From Agrobacterium leguminum (GTDB lineage: Bacteria > Pseudomonadota > Alphaproteobacteria > Rhizobiales > Rhizobiaceae), in assembly GCF_015704895.1 (NCBI RefSeq), contig NZ_JADQWB010000021.1:22095-86094 (forward strand): 64,000 nucleotides of DNA. The letters run 5' to 3'. Positions 8,444 to 17,201 of this stretch are shown here, piece by piece. Below the pieces are notes generated by a model. It was not told the origin of the DNA. It made no database searches and saw only the letters and a program-made list of their open reading frames with translations. A program made the position numbers and the translations under genes. How positions within the stretch are numbered: position 1 is the first letter of the stretch; each line of letters begins with the position of its first letter.

Positions 8444-9388
8444 ATGTCCGAAATCATGCCGGAAGCGGTGGTGTGCATTCCGAGTTTCCGCCGGCCGGAA
8501 GGCCTGAAAAAGACGCTTGGGTCACTCGCAGCCCAGAAGGTCGATTTTCCCTTCGCCATCGTCGTGGTCGATAATGACGGCGCAGGCCAGGCGGGTCTTG
8601 CGGTCGCGCGCGCTTTTTTCGCCGAAAGCGGCATGACCGGAGAGGCATTGGTCGAACCGACGCAGGGCAATTGTTACGCCATTAACACGGCCTTCCGTAC
8701 CGCCCGGCAAAGCTATGCTTCGGCTGAGTGGTTCCTGATGATCGATGACGACGAGGCCGCCTCCCCCGTCTGGCTTGCCGAAATGGTTTCGGCGGCGAAA
8801 TCCTTCGGCGTCGATATCGTCGGCGGCCCGGTCAACCGGGAATTCGACGCACCGGCTTCGAAGGCGGTTCTCTCGCATCCGCTGTTCGGCTCCATCGAAG
8901 CGCCGACCGGCCCCGTCGAGCAAATCCACGGATCGGGCAACTGCCTGATCTCACGGCGGGTTTTCGAGACGCTGGCGAAACCGGAATTCGACGTGCGCTT
9001 CAACTTCCTCGGCGGCGGCGACATGGATTTCTTCACCCGCTGCCGCAAGGCAGGTTTCAAATTCGCCTGGAATGCGCAAGCGCTCATCATCGAATATGTG
9101 CCGGAAAACCGCATGGCGCCACGCTGGATCATGGAGCGCTCGCTCCGAACCGGCATCATCAATTACAGCATCGACCGCGCCCGACGCCCCGGCCTGAAAG
9201 GCGGGCTGCTGCTTGCCGCCAAAAACGCCGTCAGCCTGTGCCTGTCTGTGGTGCGCGCCGTTTCCGCCTTCGTGAAAACCGGAACCCTGCTGCCAGCCAC
9301 GCATCCGCCGCTGATGTCCATCGGCCGCGTGATGGCAAGCCTCGGCATTACGCTCACGCCCTACAAGGCGCCGGCGAAGAAGAGCTGA
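8444..9388 (+). CDS. Family 2 glycosyltransferase
   Basis: 314 residues from the ATG at 8444, preceded by AGGAG at 8434-8438, which overlaps the end of the previous gene. Motifs: CIPSFRRPEGLKKTL at the start, VVVDNDG, and a metal site in WFLMIDDDEAA. GGGDMDFFTRCRKAG near residue 190 resembles the GT2 acceptor region. It is co-transcribed with the glycosyltransferase gene 8 bp upstream. A role in polysaccharide repeat-unit assembly is inferred from the neighbourhood. Confidence 0.88.
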   Translation: MSEIMPEAVVCIPSFRRPEGLKKTLGSLAAQKVDFPFAIVVVDNDGAGQAGLAVARAFFAESGMTGEALVEPTQGNCYAINTAFRTARQSYASAEWFLMIDDDEAASPVWLAEMVSAAKSFGVDIVGGPVNREFDAPASKAVLSHPLFGSIEAPTGPVEQIHGSGNCLISRRVFETLAKPEFDVRFNFLGGGDMDFFTRCRKAGFKFAWNAQALIIEYVPENRMAPRWIMERSLRTGIINYSIDRARRPGLKGGLLLAAKNAVSLCLSVVRAVSAFVKTGTLLPATHPPLMSIGRVMASLGITLTPYKAPAKKS

Positions 9389-9405
9389 AGCGGGATAGCT
9401 TCGGC

Positions 9406-9654
9406 TCAGCTAAGGGTTTTTTGCCTGCCGAGCGCGATCGTATTCGTGAACCGTTTCTGGAAACCGAACGACGCCAAGGCCGTCGCAAGGACGAGGAGCG
9501 GCACGAGCACCGGCCAGAAGAAACAAAGGACAATCCCGGTGACGCGATAAAAATCCCAGTCCTTGTCGCGGCGGGCGCCTTCGATATAGGTCATGGCGAG
9601 AGAGGTAACGGTGCCAATTCCATATATGAAAAGAGAAATGGACGTAATCACCAT
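9406..9654 (-). CDS. Small two-helix membrane protein, unknown
   Basis: 82 residues from the ATG at 9654, which has GAGG about 8 bp upstream. Two hydrophobic stretches (ITSISLFIYGIGTVTSLAM and the GIVLCFFWPVLVPLLVLATAL region) flank a charged loop. No family is recognised. It is convergent with the second GT2 gene and may be a small accessory of the polysaccharide machinery, but nothing beyond location supports that. Confidence 0.55.
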   Translation of the reverse strand: MVITSISLFIYGIGTVTSLAMTYIEGARRDKDWDFYRVTGIVLCFFWPVLVPLLVLATALASFGFQKRFTNTIALGRQKTLS

Positions 9655-9844
9655 TGGTGGCCTCAATAAATCTATGATTCGAATAAATTTGTAATATTGA
9701 TGCAGTGTAGCGCAGATGTTCGCAGTTGCAACGGATTTCAGCGACGCAGCGCATCCATTCAATAAGTTAGGAAAATCTTATATTGTCGGGCGGGAGGCGC
9801 ACGCGCGCTTTATTCTTCGCGTAGCAGCAGCTTGTCGCGATGAT

Positions 9845-10687
9845 CTAGCGACCTTGTCCCGAAGCCCCGAAGCGATACTTCAGCAGCGAATATATGGCGA
9901 TAGGATTGGTCAGCAGGTAACGTTTTCCGAGCCGCTTCGGCTCGAGCATGGCCCGGTAGAGCCATTCCAGCCCCATATCCTGCATCCATTGCGGCGCCCG
10001 GCTGTTCTTGCCGGCGAGGAAATCGAAAAGGCCGCCGCAGGTCTTGATTACGGCGATGCCGGAAAGCCTGTCCAGATTGCGCGAGACGAAACGCTGCTCC
10101 AGCGGTATGCCGAAGCCAACCCAGAGAATATCCGTCCCGGATGCCGCGATATCGGCGAGGATCGCCTCTTCCTCGGCCCGGCTGAAATAACCGTTGCGCC
10201 GCCCCGCAAATATGAGGCGCGGATAAAGCCTCTGCATTTCCTCGACCGCCGCGCGGTTCACCTCTTCGGAGCCGCCGAGGAAATAGAACCGGCTGCCCGT
10301 CTCTTCGGCGCGCTTCGCAACCGCATGAACGAGATCCGTGGTCGCAACCCGTTCTCTCAATGCCTTCGGGCAGAATTTGCGGGAAAAGATCACCAGCGAC
10401 ATGCCGTCCGCATGAATCTGGTCCGCCTGCCGCAGCATGGCGTCGAATTCCCGGTCGTGATGGCAGAGCGCGATGACCTGACCGTTTGCCGATGTCGAAT
10501 AAAACGGTCTTGCACCGGCCGCACGCGCCGTCGTCGCGCGCAGGATGAAATCCCGCGCCGTTTCGTCGATAGTCGCGTCAGTAATGGGCAACGCCGCAAG
10601 CGGAATAACCGGCCAGACCTGACCAGTCCCCTCCGCATCCGGCATCTCTCTCCCTGTCATAATCTGTCCGGTGTCCAAGATAGGCAT
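9845..10687 (-). CDS. WecG/TagA/CpsF family glycosyltransferase
   Basis: About 280 residues from the ATG at 10687; a GTG at 10738 is also in frame. The segments RFYFLGGSEEVN, PRLIFAGRRNGYFS and DILWVGFGIPLEQRF are the conserved core of the WecG/TagA/CpsF (GT26) family. Members add the second sugar (for example ManNAcA or glucose) to an undecaprenyl-linked acceptor at the inner leaflet. No matching priming glycosyltransferase gene is in the window, so that step must be encoded elsewhere. It belongs with the chain-length and glycosyltransferase genes around it. Confidence 0.88.
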   Translation of the reverse strand: MPILDTGQIMTGREMPDAEGTGQVWPVIPLAALPITDATIDETARDFILRATTARAAGARPFYSTSANGQVIALCHHDREFDAMLRQADQIHADGMSLVIFSRKFCPKALRERVATTDLVHAVAKRAEETGSRFYFLGGSEEVNRAAVEEMQRLYPRLIFAGRRNGYFSRAEEEAILADIAASGTDILWVGFGIPLEQRFVSRNLDRLSGIAVIKTCGGLFDFLAGKNSRAPQWMQDMGLEWLYRAMLEPKRLGKRYLLTNPIAIYSLLKYRFGASGQGR

Positions 10688-10890
10688 CGTTTCATTGTTA
10701 TATTCACGCTTATGCTTAGGGTATAAGGCTTCAAACACTACGAAGAACTATCATTAATATTTTTATAAATCCCCGTATGCGGCAGGCATTTTACACGCCT
10801 GAAGGTTGTGCGCCACATTTTCCGCCTATTCCGGTTTTCCAGCCGATGGGTTAAGGGACGCGGAAATCAAACCACGGAAGGGCTCCGGCC

Positions 10891-11100
10891 ATGGAAACAA
10901 TCTCGATCGACAATCGCGGCGATTTCGGCCTCTGGGCGATAGAACGGGCGAAAGAAATCGTCGCCAACGAGGCGTCCGATCTTGCCATTTCGGTTCGCGA
11001 CGGTGACGAAGCGGGCATTCGCGATGCCGGCAATGCGCTGGGCGCGGCCATCGCCGCCGCCCTGCTCGAAGTTTATGACGGTCTGATTTCGGAAGAATAA
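10891..11100 (+). CDS. Small acidic hypothetical protein
   Basis: 69 residues, ATG at 10891 with GGAAGGG upstream. The sequence is acidic and helical (WAIERAKEIVANEASDL, then an alanine-rich AAIAAALLEVYDG). There is no membrane segment or known motif. It sits alone on the plus strand between two minus-strand polysaccharide genes. Codon use and the ribosome site look real, but function is unknown. Confidence 0.55.
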   Translation: METISIDNRGDFGLWAIERAKEIVANEASDLAISVRDGDEAGIRDAGNALGAAIAAALLEVYDGLISEE

Positions 11101-11122
11101 GGCGACGCGCAGCCGCTTTGTC

Positions 11123-12745
11123 TTACCGCGCCGCGACATCCGCGTGATCGTCCCGGCGAAGATAACCCCAGAGGCCGAGCGCCACGGCAATTGCCAGACC
11201 AAGGAACAGGCCGCCCATACCGCCGGCAATCAGGAACGTCAGCTTGCCCGGCGGCCAGCTTCTGGAATTGGGCGCAACCGGCTGCGAAATCACCCGCACA
11301 TTGGTAGAATCGATCGACTGCTGTTCGGCAAGCTGGCGCGAGCGCGTCAGATAGGTTTCATAGATCGCCGCCGCCGAGCGGGCGTCACGATCGAGATCAC
11401 GCAGCCGCACCTGCGCCTCATTGTCGGTAAAGACATTGGCGCGTTCCGCCACCGCTTTCAGCCGCAGGGCATCGAGTGAGGAGCGCGCCTCCGCGACATT
11501 GATCTTTGCCGCTTGAAGGATACGCCGCGCCTCATCCGCCATTCCCTGTTCCAGCATCGCCCGCTCCGCACCCGCGGTCGCAAGACGCGGATGGCGCGCG
11601 CCATAGGTCAGCGTCATCGCACCGATCTGCTGTTGCAGCGTGCTGTATTGCGCGCGGATCGTATTCATCGTTTGGCTGTCAAATATGGCGTCGCTCTGGG
11701 TGCGGTTCTGCGCAATCGCCGCCTCCATCTGCTTGAGGCGCGATTCTTCCTGAATGAGGCGCTGCTGGGTCGCGAGCACCTGAGCGTTCAGCTCACCGGA
11801 AGCCAGATTGCTGACGAGCTGGCCGTTATTTTCCTGCAGGCCGTTCTCGCGGCGGAAATCAGCCACGCGCTTTTCGGCGGCGGTCACATTCTCGCGCATT
11901 TCCTCGAGCCGCTTCTTGAGATCGTCAACGACGCGTTGACTGCTGTCGGAGTTTGTCTGGAATAGCTCGCTTTCGAAAGCCTTCACGATGGCCTTCGAGA
12001 CAGTCACCGATTTTTCCGCGTCATTGGTCCAGACCGAAAGCGTCACGACAAAGGAGCGCGGGTCGCGTTCCGCCGCCACCCGGTCGCCGAGCGAACGAAG
12101 CGCGCCGACCCGGTTGTCGTCATCTTCCGGTTTCGATGAGAACATCGCCTTCAGCCGGGCGAGCGGCGGCGGACTGATGAATTCAGGGTCCTTATCGAGC
12201 TTCAACTCGTCCACCACCCGCGCCAGCACGTTGCGCGAGGTGATGGTGCGCAGCTTGCTTTCCACCTCGAGGATTTGCGTGTCGCGCTGCTGGTTGGGCG
12301 AAAACACCCCGTCATTGACGACATTCAGGTTGGAGGGATTAACGACGATATCCGTATAGGCCTTGTAACGCGGCGGCGTCATGGAGGCATAAGTCAGCGC
12401 GCCGGCGACGCAGAGAACGATTGCCAGCACGATCCAGACGATGCCTTTGCGAAGCCAGAGGATGACGTCATCCACACCGATCCTGTCGAGATGTTTCAGG
12501 CCCGGCAGCGCAGCCGCGAGACTGCCGCTCGGCGAAGCCGCCTTCACCGGCGTCTCGGCCGCAGCCGGCTCGGCGACGGTCTTCGCCGGTTTCGGCTCCA
12601 GATGCTCCTTCAGCACCGTGCGCTCGAAAACTTCGTCCTCATCCACCAGATCGTCCAGCAGGGAACCATGGGTTCTCGCGGCAGGCGCCGTTTTTTCATC
12701 GAGCGGACGTACCTGCTTATGTCCCGCCTTTTGAAGCCTGTACAT
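11123..12745 (-). CDS. Wzz/GumC-type polysaccharide co-polymerase
   Basis: 540 residues from the ATG at 12745. A short cytoplasmic N-terminus is followed by a membrane helix (GIVWIVLAIVLCVAGALTY), a long periplasmic domain rich in coiled coil, and a second membrane helix near the C-terminus (LIAGGMGGLFLGLAIAVAL). This two-helix layout is that of chain-length determinants (PCP family). No Walker motifs of a fused BY-kinase follow, so it is the kinase-less form. It controls polymer length and export at the inner membrane. It is divergent from the phosphomannomutase gene. Confidence 0.88.
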   Translation of the reverse strand: MYRLQKAGHKQVRPLDEKTAPAARTHGSLLDDLVDEDEVFERTVLKEHLEPKPAKTVAEPAAAETPVKAASPSGSLAAALPGLKHLDRIGVDDVILWLRKGIVWIVLAIVLCVAGALTYASMTPPRYKAYTDIVVNPSNLNVVNDGVFSPNQQRDTQILEVESKLRTITSRNVLARVVDELKLDKDPEFISPPPLARLKAMFSSKPEDDDNRVGALRSLGDRVAAERDPRSFVVTLSVWTNDAEKSVTVSKAIVKAFESELFQTNSDSSQRVVDDLKKRLEEMRENVTAAEKRVADFRRENGLQENNGQLVSNLASGELNAQVLATQQRLIQEESRLKQMEAAIAQNRTQSDAIFDSQTMNTIRAQYSTLQQQIGAMTLTYGARHPRLATAGAERAMLEQGMADEARRILQAAKINVAEARSSLDALRLKAVAERANVFTDNEAQVRLRDLDRDARSAAAIYETYLTRSRQLAEQQSIDSTNVRVISQPVAPNSRSWPPGKLTFLIAGGMGGLFLGLAIAVALGLWGYLRRDDHADVAAR

Positions 12746-13002
12746 CAGCCAATCCAACTCGAACGAACCACAAAAAGGCCGGCAACAGAGGGTTCCCATC
12801 GTCGCCAGAGCCGCTATCGACGGACAAGTTTAAATATGACGGGTGAATTTTAGGTTACCCGCATCAGTCCCGCCATCATCGCCTATTCGCGTCCGCGTTG
12901 AAAGGGATGATTGACTCGAATGGATCGATACGGTTCTTTCAACCGTTATATTTTTGCATTATCCATTTGACCCTCAAAGATTTTATCGAAACGGAGTTTG
13001 GA

Positions 13003-14418
13003 ATGAGCCTGAAATTTGGAACGAGCGGCCTTCGCGGCCTCTCCGTCGATCTGAAAGGAAAAGCCTCGGCCGTTTATGCCACGGCATTTGCGAGGCACCT
13101 TCTCACATCGGGCCAGGCAAAGGCGGGCGATCCCATTCTCGTCGGCCGCGATTTCCGCGATTCGAGCCCGGATGTTTCCGCCACCTGCATCGCCGCGCTC
13201 AAAAAAGCCGGCCTGACCCCGTTCGATTGCGGCACGGTGCCGACACCGGCGCTGGCGCTTTACGGCCTGTCGCTCAAGGCCGGCGCGCTGATGATCACCG
13301 GCTCGCATATCCCGGCCGACCGCAACGGCATCAAGTTCTACCGCCCGGACGGCGAAATCGACAAGCAGGACGAGACGGCGATTGCCGCTCTTGCCGCCGA
13401 AATCGAAGCGGAAGGCATCAGTGACGAGGCGGCGACCGCCGAGGACCATTCCGCCACCGCAGCCGAACTTTTCTACGAACGCAACATCGCGCTGCTGCCG
13501 GAAAAGGCGCTCTCCGGCCTCAAGATCGGCGTTTACCAGCACAGCACCGTGGCGCGCGATCTCTTTGTCGACGTGCTTGCCCATTACGGTGCGGATGTCG
13601 TTCCGCTCGGCCGCTCCGAAACCTTCATCCCTGTCGATACCGAAGCGGTCTCGCCGGAAACGCTGGCCCTTCTTAAAAAATGGTCGCCGGAGCACGGTCT
13701 CGACGCCATCGTTTCTGCCGATGGCGACGGCGACCGTCCCCTGCTGACCGATGAAAACGGCGTGCCGCTGCGCGGAGACCTCATCGGCCTGATCACCGCC
13801 AATTTCCTCGGCGCCGGCGTGGTCGTGACCCCCGTCACCTCCAATTCCGGCATCGAGGCGAGCGGTTCGTTCGACGTCGTCCGCACCAAAGTCGGCTCCC
13901 CTTTTGTGATCGCGGGCATGGCTGAAGCGCTCGCCGCCGGCAAGAACGGCGTCATGGGCTTCGAGGCCAATGGCGGCCTGCTGACGGCCTCCGCCTTCAC
14001 ACTTAACGGCCGGGCGCTTTCGCCGCTGCCGACGCGTGACAGCTTCCTGCCGGTTCTCGCCGTGCTGCTTCTCTCGGCAGAACAGAAAAAGCCGCTGTCG
14101 CAGATCGCCGCCGCCTATAACCTGCCGGTCGCCGCCGCCGACCGCCTGGAAAATTTCGCACAGGAAAAGAGCGCCGCCCTGATGACGCATCTGCGCGCTT
14201 CGCGCAGCAATCTCGAGGCATTTCTCGCACCGGTCGGCACCGTGAAGGCGCTGAGCGACATCGACGGCCTGCGCGTGGCGCTTACCGATGGGAGCACCAT
14301 CCATTTCCGCCCTTCCGGCAATGCTCCCGAAATGCGCTGCTACGTCGAAGCCGCCAATCAGGATGAGGCCGAAACGCTTCTGAACAAGGGACTCGATCTC
14401 ATCCGTAATTTTGGGTGA
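13003..14418 (+). CDS. Phosphomannomutase/phosphoglucomutase
   Basis: 471 residues from the ATG at 13003, which has GGAG 7-8 bp upstream; the longer in-frame ORF from 12898 lacks family support. The alpha-D-phosphohexomutase signatures are clear: FGTSGLRG at the start, the phosphoserine loop ITGSHIPADRNGIKF with Ser101, and the metal loop ADGDGDR at residues 239-245. RPSGNAPEMRCYVE near the end is the phosphate-binding loop. It interconverts mannose (or glucose) 6- and 1-phosphates, feeding GDP-mannose or UDP-glucose synthesis for the neighbouring polysaccharide genes. Rhizobial homologues are sometimes called NoeK. Confidence 0.92.
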   Translation: MSLKFGTSGLRGLSVDLKGKASAVYATAFARHLLTSGQAKAGDPILVGRDFRDSSPDVSATCIAALKKAGLTPFDCGTVPTPALALYGLSLKAGALMITGSHIPADRNGIKFYRPDGEIDKQDETAIAALAAEIEAEGISDEAATAEDHSATAAELFYERNIALLPEKALSGLKIGVYQHSTVARDLFVDVLAHYGADVVPLGRSETFIPVDTEAVSPETLALLKKWSPEHGLDAIVSADGDGDRPLLTDENGVPLRGDLIGLITANFLGAGVVVTPVTSNSGIEASGSFDVVRTKVGSPFVIAGMAEALAAGKNGVMGFEANGGLLTASAFTLNGRALSPLPTRDSFLPVLAVLLLSAEQKKPLSQIAAAYNLPVAAADRLENFAQEKSAALMTHLRASRSNLEAFLAPVGTVKALSDIDGLRVALTDGSTIHFRPSGNAPEMRCYVEAANQDEAETLLNKGLDLIRNFG

Positions 14419-14428
14419 CGCTTTGCGC

Positions 14429-14450
14429 GATGCCGGGCTTGCCCGGCATC
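14429..14450 (+). terminator. Hairpin after phosphomannomutase gene
   Basis: GATGCCGGGC and GCCCGGCATC pair perfectly around a TT centre, 11 bp after the phosphomannomutase stop. There is no clear U-run, so it may be a transcript-stabilising hairpin rather than a strong terminator. Confidence 0.5.
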
Positions 14451-14551
14451 TGTCCTCCTTGACTTGTCCCAAATGTCGCACCCCGCCCGTGCCCTGTTGC
14501 TCTTCCGGCTCCACGGAGCGATAAGGACCGGAGGGCCACGAGAGGCGGATT

Positions 14552-14953
14552 ATGAGCGGCGAGACCATTACCCTTTATGAAGCGATAGGTGGCGATGCGA
14601 CCGTCAGGGCGCTGACCCGGCGTTTCTATGAATTGATGGACACCCTGCCCGAAGCGGCGCATTGCCGCGCCATCCATCCCGCCGATCTTTCCGGCAGCGA
14701 GGCGAAGTTTTACGATTATCTGACGGGATATCTTGGCGGACCGCCCGTTTATGTCGAGAAACACGGCCATCCGATGTTGCGGCGGCGCCACTTCGTCGCC
14801 CCCATCGGCCCCGCCGAGCGGGATGAATGGCTGCTCTGCTTCCGCCGCGCCATGGACGAGACCATCGAAAATCCGAAGCTGCGCGAGATCATCTGGACGC
14901 CGGTGGAGCGGCTGGCCTTTCACATGCAGAACCAGGAGGCGGACAGCCAATGA
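14552..14953 (+). CDS. Group II truncated haemoglobin (trHbO-like)
   Basis: 133 residues with the 2-on-2 globin pattern: TLYEAIGGDATVRALTRRFY at the start, FYDYLTGYLGGPPVY in the E region, and HGHPMLRRRHF containing the proximal histidine. ERDEWLLCF carries the Trp(G8) typical of group II. Such proteins bind oxygen and can detoxify NO or peroxide in the cytoplasm. GAGAGG precedes the ATG. Its stop overlaps the next start (ATGA), so it is co-translated with a DUF423 membrane protein. Confidence 0.9.
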   Translation: MSGETITLYEAIGGDATVRALTRRFYELMDTLPEAAHCRAIHPADLSGSEAKFYDYLTGYLGGPPVYVEKHGHPMLRRRHFVAPIGPAERDEWLLCFRRAMDETIENPKLREIIWTPVERLAFHMQNQEADSQ

Positions 14954-15345
14954 CCACGCAGAGCGCGACCATCGCAAGCCTGCCGCGCGAAAGATTGCGG
15001 GCCTTCATTCTGTTGCTGGGCGGCCTGCTGGGTGCTGCGGGCGTCATGCTTGCTGCCGCCGCCACCCATACCGGCGAAACCTATATGCTCGGCAATGCCT
15101 CGGCCATGGCGCTGGCGCATGCGCCGGTGCTGGTGGCGCTTCATATCGGCGCGGATCGTATCAGAACCGCCATTCCCGCGGGCCTGATCCTCGGCCTCGG
15201 CACCGCGGTCTTTGTCGGCGATCTCGTCACCCGGCATTTTTCCGGCCACAGCCTGTTTCCCTACGCCGCACCCACGGGCGGCCTCGGCATGATCGCCGGA
15301 TGGCTGGTACTGTGCGCCGGGGCATTTCTGAAGCCGAAGGGCTAG
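14950..15345 (+). CDS. DUF423 family membrane protein
   Basis: 131 residues with four hydrophobic helices: FILLLGGLLGAAGVMLAAAA, then ALAHAPVLVALHI, a third at IPAGLILGLGTAVFVGDL, and GGLGMIAGWLVLCAGAFL. Length and the G-rich helices, with GGLGMIAGW at the end, match the DUF423 (YgdD-like) family of unknown function. The start codon overlaps the haemoglobin stop, indicating coupled expression. Confidence 0.82.
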   Translation: MTTQSATIASLPRERLRAFILLLGGLLGAAGVMLAAAATHTGETYMLGNASAMALAHAPVLVALHIGADRIRTAIPAGLILGLGTAVFVGDLVTRHFSGHSLFPYAAPTGGLGMIAGWLVLCAGAFLKPKG

Positions 15346-15450
15346 AGCGCGTCCGGTTTAAACCGAACCGTCGGACGTGCCCTACCTCTCTGTTTTACGC
15401 ATTTTCCGGACGTAAAACCGCGTCGCACTTTGACTGGAAATGCTTCAGCT
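15346..15450. repeat. Rhizobiales palindromic intergenic repeat (type D)
   Basis: This begins AGCGCGTCCGGTTTAAACCG and runs to GACTGGAAATGCTTC. It contains short inverted repeats such as CGGTTTAAACCG and the CCGGACGTAAAACCG segment. I recognise it as a class of short element scattered in Rhizobium and Agrobacterium genomes. It fills the whole gap between two convergent genes. Confidence 0.55.
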
Positions 15451-15741
15451 TTAGCCCTTACGCCGCGTCCAGCGAAACGAGAGGATATTGCGGCCCTCTT
15501 CGGCCGCCGCGCCGATTTCGAAGGACGGCGTTTCACCGGGCTGGCGGGTGCGCAGATAGGGAAAGGTCACGACATTGCCGCCGCTTCTGGCAAGGCGGTT
15601 GCGCCTTTCGCGTTCACCGATGATTTCATAGATATCCGTCAGGGCCGGATCGGCAGCCTGCTCGGCCATCTTGTGCAGTTCCACACGGCAGGCTTCCGCC
15701 GCCGGCTCTTCACCCTTAAAATTATTGCGCTCGTCGCTCAT
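15451..15741 (-). CDS. Hypothetical protein downstream of DUF2325 gene
   Basis: 96 residues from the ATG at 15741 (MSDERNNFKGEEPAAEACR); an ATG at 15759 is also possible. It is charged, soluble-looking and ends in a basic tail, with no recognised domain. It overlaps the end of the DUF2325 gene by about 20 bp, so the two form an operon. Confidence 0.6.
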   Translation of the reverse strand: MSDERNNFKGEEPAAEACRVELHKMAEQAADPALTDIYEIIGERERRNRLARSGGNVVTFPYLRTRQPGETPSFEIGAAAEEGRNILSFRWTRRKG

Positions 15742-16147
15742 CGCTGGAGGTCCGTTCATTCATCGTCTGCAGCGCCCGCTCCAGACTGGATTTGCTGCCG
15801 TTGCGCAGCGGAATGAACGTCTTGCCGAATTTCTTGCAACCGGACTTCACCCGCAGACACGCATCGTGGCTGATACAGTCGATCGGGCAGAAAACGCAGT
15901 CGACGGAGGGAAGCACGGTATCGATGCGCGAGACGGCCTCACGCAGGCCGCCATCGTGATGAATGAGCTCGGCGCCGAAATTGCTGGCGATCTGGCGAAG
16001 ATGCGCAACCTGACAGTCACGGCCGCCGACATAAAGAAAGCTTTTCGGACCGGAAAGCTGCTGTTCGGCCACGTCCTTTTCGGTCTGTGGCGCGCCCTTG
16101 CCCTGCTTGCCGCCGCGTTCGGCCTTCTTCTTTTCCTTGCGTGCCAT
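15722..16147 (-). CDS. DUF2325 domain protein
   Basis: 141 residues from the ATG at 16147, preceded by AGGTGAGGGA. A lysine-rich N-terminus (MARKEKKKAERGGKQGKG) is followed by FLYVGGRDCQVAHLRQIASN, DTVLPSVDCVFCPIDCISHDAC and a C-terminal GKTFIPLRNGSKSSLERAL. This is the DUF2325 pattern. The several cysteines could bind metal. The basic head hints at nucleic-acid binding, but function is not established. Confidence 0.82.
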   Translation of the reverse strand: MARKEKKKAERGGKQGKGAPQTEKDVAEQQLSGPKSFLYVGGRDCQVAHLRQIASNFGAELIHHDGGLREAVSRIDTVLPSVDCVFCPIDCISHDACLRVKSGCKKFGKTFIPLRNGSKSSLERALQTMNERTSSDERRAQ

Positions 16148-16299
16148 TCCCTCACCTGCCGGTTGATTTTTCAATGCCCCGGACGTTCGGGATGCCGGCA
16201 CCATAATAAAGATGAGTTTTGGAGTAAAGTATAAAGGTGATAATTTTCCTCATGTTTTGACATAAAGAATCGATCACATATTCGCGAGAACGGTTCCGT

Positions 16300-16941
16300 T
16301 CAGCCGTTTATCCGCAATCCGCCCATGAAAAGCTGCTCCAGATGCCGGGCCGCATCCTCAAAACGACCCTCGCCACCATTCTTCTCACCCAGCACCGCCC
16401 GCACCTGCACATCGAAATCCGCATAATGCTGGGTAGTCGACCAGATTGAGAAAATCAGGTGATAGGGATCGCATTTGGCCATTCGCCCCGCCTTCACCCA
16501 AGCGCGGATGACCTCGGCCTTTTCATCCACCAGTTGTTTCAGCGGCCCTTTCAGCTCATCTTCGATATGCGGCGCGCCCTGTAGGATCTCATTAGCGAAT
16601 AGGCGGCTTTCACGCGGGAAATCGCGCGACATTTCCAGCTTGCGACGAATATAGGAGCGAATCTCGCTTTCAGGATTTCCCTCGGCATCGAAAGCGCGCA
16701 GCGGGTCGAGCCATGTGTCCAGCACCCGCTCGATCAGCGCGCGATGCATCGCCTCCTTGGTGCGGAAATAATAAAGCACGTTCGGTTTCGACATGCCGGC
16801 CGCCTCGGCAATCTGATCGATGGTGGAGCCGCGAAACCCGTTTGTGGAAAAAACACTGAGCGCGGCTTCAAGAATCGCTTCCTGCTTTTCTTCCTGAATA
16901 CGGGTCCGCTTCTGTGTTTTCGCTGCGCGCGGTATGGCCAT
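16300..16941 (-). CDS. rutR: RutR-like TetR family pyrimidine regulator
   Basis: 213 residues. The N-terminal TetR helix-turn-helix is clear: AILEAALSVFSTNGFRGSTI, then IAEAAGMSKPNVLYYF. The segments ALIERVLDTWLDPLRAFD and SRLFANEILQGAPHIEDEL are those of RutR, the uracil-responsive regulator of pyrimidine catabolism, and length matches (about 212). It is divergent from the beta-ureidopropionase gene. A near-perfect copy of the RutR box lies between them at 17077-17092. Uracil or thymine binding would release DNA and induce the operon; this mechanism is carried over from the E. coli protein. Confidence 0.9.
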   Translation of the reverse strand: MAIPRAAKTQKRTRIQEEKQEAILEAALSVFSTNGFRGSTIDQIAEAAGMSKPNVLYYFRTKEAMHRALIERVLDTWLDPLRAFDAEGNPESEIRSYIRRKLEMSRDFPRESRLFANEILQGAPHIEDELKGPLKQLVDEKAEVIRAWVKAGRMAKCDPYHLIFSIWSTTQHYADFDVQVRAVLGEKNGGEGRFEDAARHLEQLFMGGLRING

Positions 16942-17076
16942 TCTCAGCTCTCTGTTTCTTTTCCATGCAATTGCCGTTACAGTATGCTTAAAAAATAATC
17001 TACGCGTACAGTTTAGGCAAAATTACTGCGATTCGTCACGAAAATCCCTTGCTGACGCCACCGCGAATTTGCAATG

Positions 17077-17092
17077 TTTACCAGCCGGTCAA
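17077..17092. promoter_or_regulatory. Candidate RutR operator
   Basis: TTTACCAGCCGGTCAA matches 12 of the 14 fixed positions of the RutR box as I know it from E. coli (TTGACCAnnTGGTCAA). The mismatches are at positions 3 and 10. It lies between the rutR-like gene and the catabolic operon, 110 bp before the latter. Confidence 0.65.
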
Positions 17093-17201
17093 TTTATCCC
17101 CCATCGCCATCACAAGGCAATGGCTGTTATCTTAACCGGCAAAAAAGGGAACGGCACAAGCTTTGCTTCGATAAAAACAAAACAGGTGAGGACGACACTT
17201 C

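Noticed and set aside
12946..14568. Long open frame antisense to phosphomannomutase
   Set aside because: The sense strand has the full phosphohexomutase motif set; the antisense product has none.
17001..17008. TACGCGTA palindrome in the rutR promoter region
   Set aside because: Only 8 bp and common by chance in GC-rich DNA; the longer RutR-like box nearby is better supported.
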